This document shows, in pieces, positions 1 to 7,493 of a stretch of DNA of 36,377 nt (its first letter is position 1; the number at the start of each line of letters is the position of its first letter). Below the pieces are notes generated by a model. It was not told where the DNA came from. It worked only from the letters and a program-made list of their open reading frames with translations, and did not search any database. Source of the stretch: Saprospiraceae bacterium (GTDB lineage Bacteria; Bacteroidota; Bacteroidia; Chitinophagales; Saprospiraceae); assembly GCA_028284395.1 (NCBI GenBank), contig JANQRV010000530.1:1-36377 (forward strand). The letters run 5' to 3'. The translations under genes were made by a program, and so were the position numbers.

Positions 1-245
1 GTTATGTCAATACCAGTAACATTATGCTGCGACTGATTTTACCCAATACCAGGACACAGGTGGTCATTCCCGTTTTCCAATATGTCATGAATTATTTACC
101 ACAAACGAAAGGCCGGGGAGTCCTGCCCGACCACCCCGTACAACCTGGTATCGATGATCTGTTGTCTCAGAAAGATGCTGTTTGGGAATACACCATGCAT
201 TTGATTAGCAGTCAATCTATAACTGATGTCCATAGATCACCTTAA
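1..245 (+). CDS. S41 family peptidase, C-terminal fragment (5' end outside window)
   Basis: An open frame whose first full codon is at base 3 enters from the left edge and ends with TAA at 243-245. An in-frame ATG at 24 is probably internal. The readable 80 residues contain GRGVLPDHPVQPGIDDLL followed by a KDAVWEYTMHLI tail. This matches the end of C-terminal-processing (TSPc/S41) serine peptidases, where a 'G-x-G-[IV]-x-PD-x-x-V' loop is followed by a helix that includes 'kD.vleya..li'. The catalytic Ser/Lys part would lie upstream, outside the window. The last 29 bases overlap the 3' end of the convergent gene at 217-1134. Identification rests on this one tail motif. Confidence 0.6.
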   Translation, partial: YVNTSNIMLRLILPNTRTQVVIPVFQYVMNYLPQTKGRGVLPDHPVQPGIDDLLSQKDAVWEYTMHLISSQSITDVHRSP

Positions 246-1134
246 TCGATGGATGTAATTCTTTAAGGCGGCGCAACTGCATCAGACTTCGTTCCGCCTG
301 ATCTTGATCGACCGTCCATCCGGGCTCAATATTATTTTCAAACCCGAATTTGGTGTGACTGGCATCCCCCGTCAACAGGAATATCTCATCCGATGTGTGT
401 AGAAGATAGGAAAGGTGACTATTGGAGTGCCCCGGTGTGTGAATAGCAAAGAAGGAGCCATCGCCAAAAACATCGATTGCACACTCTAATGGCTCCATTT
501 TCCGGCCCTTTTCCCAATCCAATTCAATGAGGGTATCATCCGCATCAAGATGATTGGGAGTGTATAACATGGGAAGGTAAATATGATCCTCCCCCTTGCC
601 CACAAATTTGGGAATCGAGGGGTCAATTTCTGGTAGCCCCGAAGTGTGATCTCCATGCAGGTGGGTCAGAAAAATCCCCTCCAAGACCTTTCCTTCTCTT
701 GCCAACTGAGCAGCAATGTTCTGCCCCTTCTGCTGCCTGGTACCCTTGATGTATTTGCCGGCCAAAAAACCCGAAACATTTCCCCTTTTTTGAAAGGTAC
801 TGTCCAGGCCGGTATCAATCAGATACCAACCGCGTTCAACGTGATGAAACAAAAAGGCAAACACATCGACCCAAATAAATTTACCAAAATCGTGATTTTC
901 TGGCATTTTATCGGGGTTAAGCATTCCCGTCAACGGCACCTTTACCGATCCCGTATTCAGTATTTTAAAGGAGTCGATACGAGGCTGGTCCGCAAATACT
1001 TCCGCCCAGTTTTGAACCACGGATGATTGGACGGGCAATTCGTAATTGGTACGTTCCGGGTGGTGCGTATTACAACTGCTTGAAAAAGTAATAAACGAAG
1101 CAAAAACGATGAGATTTTGAATGAAGTCTTTCAT
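217..1134 (-). CDS. Metallo-beta-lactamase-fold hydrolase, exported (lactonase-like)
   Basis: 305 aa. The N-terminus is a lipoprotein-type signal ending FSSSC (Cys21). The zinc signature is clear: H158-L-H160-G-D162-H163 in THLHGDHTSG, H236 in HTPGHSNSH, D257 in TGDASH and a C-terminal H303 in IYGHQ. This is the complete binuclear set of the MBL superfamily. The spacing and the late YGH resemble the N-acyl-homoserine-lactonase/quorum-quenching branch rather than class B lactamases, but the substrate cannot be assigned from sequence. The lipobox lacks the usual aliphatic residue at -3, so lipidation is likely rather than certain. The gene is last in a leftward series (TetR, membrane protein, AlkB, AraC, MBL), 36 bp after the AraC gene, and its 3' end overlaps the convergent S41 gene by 29 bp. 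Confidence 0.85.
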   Translation of the reverse strand: MKDFIQNLIVFASFITFSSSCNTHHPERTNYELPVQSSVVQNWAEVFADQPRIDSFKILNTGSVKVPLTGMLNPDKMPENHDFGKFIWVDVFAFLFHHVERGWYLIDTGLDSTFQKRGNVSGFLAGKYIKGTRQQKGQNIAAQLAREGKVLEGIFLTHLHGDHTSGLPEIDPSIPKFVGKGEDHIYLPMLYTPNHLDADDTLIELDWEKGRKMEPLECAIDVFGDGSFFAIHTPGHSNSHLSYLLHTSDEIFLLTGDASHTKFGFENNIEPGWTVDQDQAERSLMQLRRLKELHPSIKVIYGHQL

Positions 1135-1170
1135 GATCCGTATTCGATTTATTTGAATACAAATCTCGGC

Positions 1171-1941
1171 TCACGAGGGAAAAGAAACTTGAATGAATTT
1201 GCTATTTTTCACGATCAAGGAGGGAGGCACTCCCATCATATTGACACAGGTACGGCTCAAATGAGCCTGATCAGCGAAACCGGCTTCATGAGCAGCTTGC
1301 GTCAATTTTGCTCCTCTCAAAACACATTTTAAGGCCAATTGCAATCGGTACCACTGGATATAGTTTCGAATCGGCAGCCCCATTTGTTCCTTGAAGAGAT
1401 GCAACAATCTGCTTTCGCTAAGATGCGCAACTCCGGTCAAGGTTTTCGTGTCTAATTTTACGTGAATGTTGGTGGCAATATGATGTAAGATGGCCTCTAT
1501 GCGTTCATCCAATCTGCCACTGCGCTTATGTCCGGGGGGCAATCTGAAATACGCTTCCAAAATACCATACATGCCCGACCAATTTTCAGACGACAGTGCG
1601 GTAAAAAAGGAAGCCCAGTCGAAGGCAGGCAAGATCTGAGAAGGAATTTCAACCACCTTTTCAGCAGACAAATATCGTTGAAGAATCCACTCACCCATAG
1701 AAGATTCTGGGTCGATTCCAACGGTCAGTATCCTTAAATCAGTAGCATCACATTCATGTTTGCAATTTGGGCCAATCAACATACCTTTCTTTTCATACCA
1801 ATGGCCATCATGACCTTTGGAAACAAATGGATTCTCTTCAGAGAGGACCAATTGAATCATTGGATGCCCATGATTGGCAATGGGACGGGGGTTGCTTCCC
1901 CAAAAAACCAGGAGGTCCTGCCAGATAATCAGATGGTTCAT
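1171..1941 (-). CDS. AraC family transcriptional regulator
   Basis: 256 aa. The C-terminal ~105 residues form the double helix-turn-helix of the AraC/XylS family. The first HTH is around LTGVAHLSESRLLHLFKEQM and the second is around KLTQAAHEAGFADQAHLSRT, which corresponds to the usual 'A..aGF.dqshfsR.FK...G.sP' block. The N-terminal ~140 residues look like a cupin-type ligand-binding half (NHGHPMIQLV, followed by a pattern of short strands). It lies 20 bp downstream of the AlkB-family gene and 36 bp upstream of the MBL hydrolase gene, so it may control or be cotranscribed with the hydrolase. The effector is unknown. The terminal MGVPPS keeps the family's conserved Pro. Confidence 0.85.
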   Translation of the reverse strand: MNHLIIWQDLLVFWGSNPRPIANHGHPMIQLVLSEENPFVSKGHDGHWYEKKGMLIGPNCKHECDATDLRILTVGIDPESSMGEWILQRYLSAEKVVEIPSQILPAFDWASFFTALSSENWSGMYGILEAYFRLPPGHKRSGRLDERIEAILHHIATNIHVKLDTKTLTGVAHLSESRLLHLFKEQMGLPIRNYIQWYRLQLALKCVLRGAKLTQAAHEAGFADQAHLSRTCVNMMGVPPSLIVKNSKFIQVSFPS

Positions 1942-1961
1942 TCCTCAAAAATAGGCGCCAA

Positions 1962-2582
1962 TCACGAACTGATCAACACTTTCCTGAAAGTTAATGATAT
2001 GCGTCTTTGCCTTGGATAAATCGTATTGCCAATTCGATCGCTTTTTCTGCCGACGATCCCATGCTTCCATTGGTATCGGCTTTCTCCTTTCATCTGAATC
2101 AGGCTTCTTCTTGGGAGCAAGACCGATACCTTGTCGTTGCCCTTTGTAAAATCCATCTGTACCGTCGATCCCAGAGATACGGAGACGATCGTTTCCGAAA
2201 AGCAAGACTCAGCATCCATGTGGGCCGCAATCCCTCGTCCCGGTAAATATTCATTCACAATCAACTGATCCGGTTGTTCCATGAGGATCTTCATTTTCTC
2301 CAACCTTGCTGCCATCGCTAAAGCCCAATCGGGTAAGGCACTAACCTTAGTAGGAAGCTCGATCCTGCGACGACGATAATCGTATCGATAACCATAGTGC
2401 TGAACACGTCTTTGCAGATCATCCAGCCATGGCTGCTTATCGATGCAGCGCATTAGCTGAATCTCTTCCTCGACGGAAAGATAATTTTCAATCAATGCCA
2501 ACCCCTTAATTTTTCCCAGACCCCTAGCCGATTTTGCCTTTTCAGCAATAACAGTTGCGAAGAGATCAATCTGCATAGCCAT
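1962..2582 (-). CDS. AlkB-like Fe(II)/2-oxoglutarate dioxygenase (alkylation repair type)
   Basis: 206 aa from the ATG at 2582. A longer frame exists up to 2813, but its extra 77 residues are translated from DNA coding for the neighbouring membrane protein and an AT-rich spacer, so I reject that start. Motifs are those of AlkB/ALKBH proteins: HYGYRYDY near residue 62, the 2-oxoglutarate signature NEYLPG at 110-115, iron ligands H121-x-D123 and H174, and the C-terminal RRISLTFR with Arg194 and Arg200. Family members oxidatively remove N-alkyl lesions from DNA or RNA bases. The NEYxPG form is typical of the ALKBH2/3/8-like subgroup. It sits 92 bp downstream of the four-helix membrane protein gene and 20 bp before the AraC gene, so it may belong to the TetR-controlled unit. 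Confidence 0.88.
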   Translation of the reverse strand: MAMQIDLFATVIAEKAKSARGLGKIKGLALIENYLSVEEEIQLMRCIDKQPWLDDLQRRVQHYGYRYDYRRRRIELPTKVSALPDWALAMAARLEKMKILMEQPDQLIVNEYLPGRGIAAHMDAESCFSETIVSVSLGSTVQMDFTKGNDKVSVLLPRRSLIQMKGESRYQWKHGIVGRKSDRIGNTIYPRQRRISLTFRKVLISS

Positions 2583-2674
2583 TGTTTTAAAAAATTTATT
2601 TATTCGTAAAAATAAAAAAAATGTTTTAAAATAGCACCCGATTTTTCTCTCCCCCTGATCTAGCAATTTGTCTT

Positions 2675-3058
2675 CTAGCAATACATACCCCAAAGTGTAA
2701 ACAAACCGATACCTAAAAACAAAATCCACTGTGGCAATGAACGAGCATAAGCTCTGGCTCCACTGGATGTCATTAGGGTGATTACCCAAACGATTGACCA
2801 GCCAAACATCCATACCATAATGAAGGTGGGTAATTCATTTCCCAATTCGGTAAACGCCAACCAAAATAAAACGATGCCCATTAGAAAAGCATCCACGGTT
2901 ATCAGGTGCCAGGCACCATAAGTTTGATGCCAGGAATGCTGATATTTCTTTCCAGTATTTTCCGGTCTAATCAAAAGCGTTTCCTGCGTTCCGGCAAATA
3001 AATGGGCAGCTCCCCCGAGCAGGGCAAGACTACCGGCAATTAGAAATGGAATATTCAT
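2675..3058 (-). CDS. Small four-helix membrane protein, unknown function
   Basis: 127 aa with four predicted membrane segments: residues ~3-22, ~50-70 (ITVDAFLMGIVLFWLAF), ~77-96 (TFIMVWMFGWSIVWVITLM) and ~109-126. Two conserved-looking polar spots are GGAAHLFAG in the first helix and HSWHQTYGAWHL before the second. I cannot place it in a named family with confidence. The most informative fact is its control region: a perfect 12-bp inverted repeat at 3073-3099 ends 15 bp upstream of its start codon, and a near copy precedes the TetR gene just upstream. It is therefore probably the direct target of that repressor, perhaps a detoxification or membrane-stress protein (inference). Confidence 0.6.
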   Translation of the reverse strand: MNIPFLIAGSLALLGGAAHLFAGTQETLLIRPENTGKKYQHSWHQTYGAWHLITVDAFLMGIVLFWLAFTELGNELPTFIMVWMFGWSIVWVITLMTSSGARAYARSLPQWILFLGIGLFTLWGMYC

Positions 3059-3072
3059 TGTTGATTATTTAG

Positions 3073-3099
3073 ATACATACCATAATGTATGGTATGTAT
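3073..3099. promoter_or_regulatory. Probable TetR operator O1 (perfect palindrome)
   Basis: ATACATACCATA at 3073-3084 and TATGGTATGTAT at 3088-3099 are exact inverted repeats of 12 bp around a 3-bp centre. The site lies between the TetR gene and the start codon of the membrane-protein gene at 3058. A related site (3691-3713) matches it at 20 of 23 central positions and precedes the TetR gene itself. Length, symmetry and two-site layout fit a TetR dimer operator. Confidence 0.7.
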
Positions 3100-3114
3100 T
3101 GTTGATAAAAATTT

Positions 3115-3663
3115 TTATTTGTTCATTCCGCGCATCAATCGAGTGTGTAAAGTGTAGAGTTGTCGCACTTCTTCGTCAAATTTAGCGGGATACAATTGTT
3201 GGATGCCAATCAAGGTAGCATACTCTAACTTGGCGATTCGCGGTGCATTTTCAGCGCTTGCCCCCATCTGTTTAAAAACCCCGGTCAAATATGCTATTCT
3301 TTGTTCATCAACTTTTTTGACGTGGCGTTGCACAATATCACTGTAAAAACTCCACGAACGAATGGCTGCCTCTACAGCATTATCGGTGTCGAAAACCAAC
3401 TCGTCCAATGCCTCCATCTTGTCCTCTGCCGTCCCCCCTCCTTCTGCCGCTTGAATAAATCGCTCGGTATTCTCTTCTTGCCAAGCTTGCAAAAGGCAAT
3501 TGACATAATCGTCAATACTTTCAAAATGGTGGTAAAATGAACCTCGCGTTACTTTCAAGCGCTTACATAGATAGAGGATCCGGATCTTATCCTGGGCAAA
3601 CTCCGAAAGGATGGAGAACCCCTCCCTGATCCAATCTTGTTTACTCAATCTCAATCGTTTCAT
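3115..3663 (-). CDS. TetR family transcriptional regulator
   Basis: 182 aa. The N-terminal HTH is recognisable: DKIRILYLCKRLKVTRGSFY followed by HHFESIDDYVNCLL, the typical 'vs.gtlY.HF.sKe.Ll' block of TetR at about residues 25-58. The rest is all-helical and carries the ligand or dimerisation region. Palindromes of the same sequence lie upstream of this gene (3691-3713, 28 bp from the start codon) and downstream between it and the membrane-protein gene (3073-3099). This implies negative autoregulation and control of the following genes. The inducer is unknown. Confidence 0.88.
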   Translation of the reverse strand: MKRLRLSKQDWIREGFSILSEFAQDKIRILYLCKRLKVTRGSFYHHFESIDDYVNCLLQAWQEENTERFIQAAEGGGTAEDKMEALDELVFDTDNAVEAAIRSWSFYSDIVQRHVKKVDEQRIAYLTGVFKQMGASAENAPRIAKLEYATLIGIQQLYPAKFDEEVRQLYTLHTRLMRGMNK

Positions 3664-3690
3664 TTTACAAATATAGTGGAGTTAAGCATA

Positions 3691-3713
3691 ACATACAATA
3701 CTGTATGGTATAT
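3691..3713. promoter_or_regulatory. Probable TetR operator O2 (autoregulatory)
   Basis: ACATACAATA at 3691-3700, spacer CTG, then TATGGTATAT at 3704-3713 form an imperfect palindrome that differs from O1 (3073-3099) at three of 23 positions. It lies 28 bp upstream of the TetR start codon, where it could overlap the gene's promoter. Confidence 0.6.
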
Positions 3714-3759
3714 TTATTAAACGGACCCCATAGCGTTGGAGGAATGCAAGTGCTATGTG

Positions 3760-4446
3760 CTATAGCTGAAGGACGGAGGATAATTCCTTGACCGAAGGTA
3801 TCTGAAAGTGGGGCTGAAATGAAGATTTATTTTCTTTTCCGTGGCTGACCCAACAAGTTTGCAGACCGTAATTCAATCCCCCGGCAATATCGGAATTCAG
3901 ATTGTCGCCGATGATCAGCACCTCTGATCTTGGAGGCGGTTCGGGAATTGAGCCGTATACATGGTCAAAGAAGGCCGCATTGGGTTTTGCAACACCAATT
4001 TCATCGGAAACGATGACACTGTCAAAAAAGGACATGATGCTAAGTCGATGAAATCTAGGTCGTTGCACGTCCTTTAGGCCATTGGTTACAATACTTAATT
4101 TGTATTTTCCCTTCAGATCTCCCAGCATATCAATGACTCCGTCGTATAATTCACTTGCCAAAACGAGGTTTTCCAGATATCTCCTACTAAACAAGGTTGG
4201 TGACCAGGAACGTTTGTCCAGTTCTCGAAATAAAAGCTCAAACCGCTTAATCCTCAATTCGTCGGAGCTGATCCTTTCTTCTTCAAATTGACCCCAAAGA
4301 GAGGCATTGATCTTCTTATAACGAACGTAGATTTGTTCATTGCAGGTACCATCAAAAGATTGAAAGGTCTGGAAAAGAGCGTTTTTGGAAGCTTTTGTAA
4401 AATCCAGCAGGGTATTATCTGCGTCGAATAGTAACCATTTGAACAT
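3760..4446 (-). CDS. yjjG: YjjG-type HAD phosphatase (noncanonical pyrimidine nucleotidase family)
   Basis: 228 aa, normal length for the family. All four HAD motifs are present: D8-A-D10-N-T-L (nucleophile and acid/base), T121-N-G, K154 in IGVAKPNAAFF, and the acidic motif GDNLNSDIAGG with D181 and D186. The FDADNTLLDF opening plus GDNLNSDI..G.N.G..TCW is the signature of the YjjG subfamily, whose studied members dephosphorylate noncanonical pyrimidine nucleoside monophosphates. A cap domain occupies residues ~16-95. The gene stands upstream of the TetR gene on the same strand, separated by ~100 bp that includes the operator, so it is probably transcribed separately. Confidence 0.85.
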   Translation of the reverse strand: MFKWLLFDADNTLLDFTKASKNALFQTFQSFDGTCNEQIYVRYKKINASLWGQFEEERISSDELRIKRFELLFRELDKRSWSPTLFSRRYLENLVLASELYDGVIDMLGDLKGKYKLSIVTNGLKDVQRPRFHRLSIMSFFDSVIVSDEIGVAKPNAAFFDHVYGSIPEPPPRSEVLIIGDNLNSDIAGGLNYGLQTCWVSHGKENKSSFQPHFQIPSVKELSSVLQL

Positions 4447-4503
4447 GGAATGCTTTTTCTATGCCTAAAATCAACACAACCAGGTATAAATCCTTAAAGT
4501 TCC

Positions 4504-5541
4504 TCAAACCTTACCCAATGTATTCTTACAGTACTCCAAGCAGTTTTGAACTTCCTTTATTGCATCGGAACCTTCCGGGATCTGATACTCCAACTCAATT
4601 GTAGCCGGAAACTTGTATTTTTCTTTCCGGATCAGCATTAGAGCCTCTCTGATAGGTGTATCTCCTTCTCCCCATGGCAGATTTTTTTGGCCATTCTTTT
4701 TATTTTGCCGGTCCTTTAAATGAATACTTTGGATGTATTTGTTTTTCTCTTTAAGCAGCGGAATTGGGTCAAACCCAGCGGCAGTATAGTGCCCGATATC
4801 TGGATTCATGGCATTAAATTTGGACTGTTGCAAAGATTCATCCCACCAGGTCGGCGTTTGCTGCAAGTGTCCGTGGTAGCCAATCTTAATCTTATACTTT
4901 TTGGCCAACCTTCCTAAACGCATCGTCTGGGCACTGTCGTCTGGAAGTTCAACTGTTACGTGGCTGGCCCCGAGTGCTTTCGCTGCTTTAAAAGCGTACA
5001 GAATTTCAGCATCGGTATTTTTTGCTCCCAATGCGCTTGGCTTCCAAGCAAAAATATCAACACCGGCCTCGTTATACATCTTCCGCAATTGCACAAATTT
5101 ATCCATCGATGCATTTGCTCGCCATGTGGCAACCTCCTTGGCATGAGCTACCTGTTTTTTACGCATTTCCGCTATCTCCTTTTTCTGCTCCTCGGTTCGT
5201 TCCGAAGATCTGCCAAGCTTCCGCCACCAGCCACGGGGAAAAGGATTCTCCGGGGCACCAGCAAAAGGTTCAGCCGTATAGCCCATCAATTCAATGGCAC
5301 TAATTCCACTTTCTAAGCAATATTTCAGAATGGATTCCGCATCATTTTCAAGGCTTCGAAAAGAGTAAGTGATTACCCCAATCTGAACGCCATTGATCTT
5401 CGAGTTTGGTTTTCTCAAATTGGGAATATAAGCCGGGGCACCGCTCATGAAATGGGGGAGAACAAGGCTTCCGGCCACAATTGCCGATGTAGTTTTCAAA
5501 AACTGGCGTCGGCCTTGGTTATTGTGGTTGGTCTTCTTCAT
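4504..5541 (-). CDS. Tat-exported TIM-barrel sugar isomerase/epimerase-like protein
   Basis: 345 aa from the ATG at 5541. A frame open to 5604 adds 21 residues ahead of a clear Tat signal, so I reject it. The signal contains GRRQFLKTTSAIVAGSLVL at about residues 10-28. The mature part is a xylose-isomerase-like TIM barrel (AP_endonuc_2 family). It has VTYSF-type strand 1 (VQIGVITYSF), GISAIELMGY, and a metal-ligand series E198 (VTVELP), D248 (NPDIGHY), H274 (SIHLKDR) and E316/E318 (TIELEYQ). Secreted relatives are common next to sulfatases and glycoside-processing genes in Bacteroidota and Planctomycetota, but substrates are mostly unknown. GEGDTPIREAL near residue 291 is typical of the family. 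Confidence 0.85.
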   Translation of the reverse strand: MKKTNHNNQGRRQFLKTTSAIVAGSLVLPHFMSGAPAYIPNLRKPNSKINGVQIGVITYSFRSLENDAESILKYCLESGISAIELMGYTAEPFAGAPENPFPRGWWRKLGRSSERTEEQKKEIAEMRKKQVAHAKEVATWRANASMDKFVQLRKMYNEAGVDIFAWKPSALGAKNTDAEILYAFKAAKALGASHVTVELPDDSAQTMRLGRLAKKYKIKIGYHGHLQQTPTWWDESLQQSKFNAMNPDIGHYTAAGFDPIPLLKEKNKYIQSIHLKDRQNKKNGQKNLPWGEGDTPIREALMLIRKEKYKFPATIELEYQIPEGSDAIKEVQNCLEYCKNTLGKV

Positions 5542-5660
5542 TTTGTTTGATCGTTGGTGAATTATAATTGAAATATAGAAAATAAGGCCAACACAACCAA
5601 CCAATTGCGGTTAATCTGATCACTCCCGGCCCGGATCGATAAAGATGGCTTACAATACCA

Positions 5661-6125
5661 CTATTGATCCAACGCCCTCTGCCGACCTTCAAAATAAAGA
5701 TTGACCAACAAAGAAGAAGGCAATAGAATCAAAAGTACGATTAGGTAATTAAATAGAATGACGAAAAACAAACTGGACAGGTCGATGAAGATCGGCACAA
5801 AAACATACTTCAACAGCAATAAAGCCCCAATCCCCATCAATAGCAGCAGAAAATTACCAGTCATGTCCTTCAAAAACCGGGGACTCTTTTGAAAGTAAGG
5901 CCACTCATTCTTCCAGCAAATATTAAAGCTCAACACCAACCAGGAAAAACAAAAGAGGACCATTGCCCGGAGAGCCAGGTCGGTCATAGTTGAGCTTAGT
6001 CCCGTCCTCAGGTCTGTTCGAATTAATGCTACTAAAAACCTGGGTATCATGGCAAGTCCGGTCATAATGAGTGCTCCACTCACTATGATTCTCTTTTTCC
6101 AAACTGAGTATACTATGTTTTCCAT
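5661..6125 (-). CDS. Four-helix membrane protein, possibly a truncated LytS-type sensor domain
   Basis: 154 aa. Hydrophobic segments lie at ~13-36, ~48-66, ~90-110 and ~115-142, followed by a short basic tail (NLYFEGRQRALDQ). The arrangement, four helices then a charged helix start, resembles the N-terminal membrane module of Bacteroidota LytS/YehU-type histidine kinases. There is no kinase part: translation past the stop at 5661 shows no 'NPHFLFN'-type box. It may be a stand-alone protein or a truncated sensor. I do not recognise a specific family. It lies 119 bp upstream of the TIM-barrel gene on the same strand. Confidence 0.5.
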   Translation of the reverse strand: MENIVYSVWKKRIIVSGALIMTGLAMIPRFLVALIRTDLRTGLSSTMTDLALRAMVLFCFSWLVLSFNICWKNEWPYFQKSPRFLKDMTGNFLLLLMGIGALLLLKYVFVPIFIDLSSLFFVILFNYLIVLLILLPSSLLVNLYFEGRQRALDQ

Positions 6126-6264
6126 CTTTTAGTTCTTCCTTGATCACCCTAACAACAATTATCTCCAACCGAGTTTAACAACTTTTTAAATCACACACTT
6201 ACACCATTTTAAACTGATAATGACGTATTCAAAATGGTATTACTTGAAGCCAGAAAGGCTTTTC

Positions 6265-7266
6265 CTATTCAATTTCACCCAAGATAATGACATACCGATA
6301 CGCAACTACTTCCCTGGGTGAAAGAAGTTCCAGGAATGACTTGTCTTCAATCGCCTCAGGAGAATCGACTAAGTCATGGTGAGCCACCATGGGTTCAATA
6401 CAAGCATAGGGGCTTCCGGGTGGTGTCCAGAGATTCACATTGGGAAAATCTTCCAATTCAATTTCTACAAATGGTTGTCGCCCTCTTAGCGCTAGTCCTA
6501 CCCTTCGCGCTTGCAAATTTTTCAAAAACATCCCACTCCCATTCTCCGGAACCCGAGCATCATCCAATCCCAATCTACTTTCATTATCGAGAAATGGAAG
6601 GACGGATTTTTGAACCAGACTTTCGGCAATAACCGTCCGCGACACCTGCATCGTATCAGAAAACGTATATTCATAGTCGGCACGTTCATATTTCGGGCCA
6701 TAGGGGAATCTGAATCCTGGATGGCCGCCCAGAGCAAAAAACAGGGTATCCTGGCCCAGGTTTTCAATCTCAAAGTGATTGATCAGCCGATTGTCCTCCA
6801 GTCGGTAGGTAATGGCTAACCGGAATCGAAAGGGATAATATTTAAGTGTTTCTTTATCCGCTTTCAACTGGAAGGTGGCCTCCGCAACATGACCGGCCTT
6901 CAAAACCTCAAAGGGACGATGGATAGCCAGTCCCATCCTTGGCATCTCGTAAGAGAGCCCTTTATGGGTATAGGCATTATCCTTAAATCGAACATTGACA
7001 GGAAACATTACCGGGGAACGATCTTCCCAAAATTTCGGATCGCCCTGCCAAAGATATTCCCTGTCAGAATTTTTATTCCGGATGCTTTGCAATTCGGCCC
7101 CTTCTGGTTTAATGGCGACCCGCCAATCTTTGTTTTCAATGACGGTGATGTCATTGTCGATCTTACCATTGTCTACCTTGACGCAAAAGGAAGTTGCCCC
7201 TAGAACTAAAATGAACATTACAAAACGAGAAGGAGTTTTCCAACTGTTAAAAATTGACTCTCCCAT
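6265..7266 (-). CDS. LacX-type aldose 1-epimerase-like protein with altered active site, exported
   Basis: 333 aa. The N-terminus has a hydrophobic segment (~15-28, FVMFILVLGATSFC), so the protein is probably exported; M17 could be the true start. The domain follows the galactose-mutarotase fold of the LacX/YeaD-like group: DWRVAIKPEGAELQSI, YLWQGDPKFW, SPVMFPV, H182 in GGHPGF, and the C-terminal base E291 in YACIEPM. The usual 'M..HGFAR' box with the first active-site His reads PRMGLAIHRPF here, so Met111 occupies the His position. Either the reaction is changed or the protein only binds sugar. It faces away from the central sulfatase locus by ~1.4 kb of partly decayed DNA. Confidence 0.75.
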   Translation of the reverse strand: MGESIFNSWKTPSRFVMFILVLGATSFCVKVDNGKIDNDITVIENKDWRVAIKPEGAELQSIRNKNSDREYLWQGDPKFWEDRSPVMFPVNVRFKDNAYTHKGLSYEMPRMGLAIHRPFEVLKAGHVAEATFQLKADKETLKYYPFRFRLAITYRLEDNRLINHFEIENLGQDTLFFALGGHPGFRFPYGPKYERADYEYTFSDTMQVSRTVIAESLVQKSVLPFLDNESRLGLDDARVPENGSGMFLKNLQARRVGLALRGRQPFVEIELEDFPNVNLWTPPGSPYACIEPMVAHHDLVDSPEAIEDKSFLELLSPREVVAYRYVIILGEIE

Positions 7267-7389
7267 AGTGTTTTAAACTTGTTAAAGAAGTATTAAAGTA
7301 CTATTAAGTTGGTTTCATTTCCGGACTAAAACAGACATACTTATAAACAGCATACTGAATCATTACACACAACTCTAAAAATTAAAGTC

Positions 7390-7464
7390 ATGTTAATCAT
7401 CATTCTTCTCATACACATTCTAGGTGTTCTGATGGATTCCAGAGACTTCGGCAGACACTCTTGA
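7390..7464 (+). CDS. Possible 24-residue hydrophobic peptide
   Basis: A short frame, ATG at 7390 and TGA at 7462-7464, encodes MLIIILLIHILGVLMDSRDF plus four residues, a single hydrophobic segment with a polar end. It is preceded by an A-rich leader (CTAAAAATTAAAGTC). Nothing else supports expression, and a frame this short can occur by chance. It is listed because it is the only plus-strand candidate in this gene-poor stretch. Confidence 0.15.
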   Translation: MLIIILLIHILGVLMDSRDFGRHS

Positions 7465-7493
7465 TTCACCCCATACTACCTCTCTCCAGGCAA

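Noticed and set aside
646..1026. 126-residue plus-strand frame
   Set aside because: It lies opposite the well-supported MBL hydrolase gene and shows no domain, signal or plausible composition.
2583..2813. N-terminal extension of the AlkB-family gene (77 residues)
   Set aside because: It is translated from an AT-rich spacer and from the antisense-phase of the neighbouring membrane-protein gene, and has no AlkB-family similarity. The ATG at 2582 gives a normal-length protein.
4960..5316. 118-residue plus-strand frame
   Set aside because: It lies opposite the TIM-barrel gene; the Cys/His-rich content comes from antisense reading.
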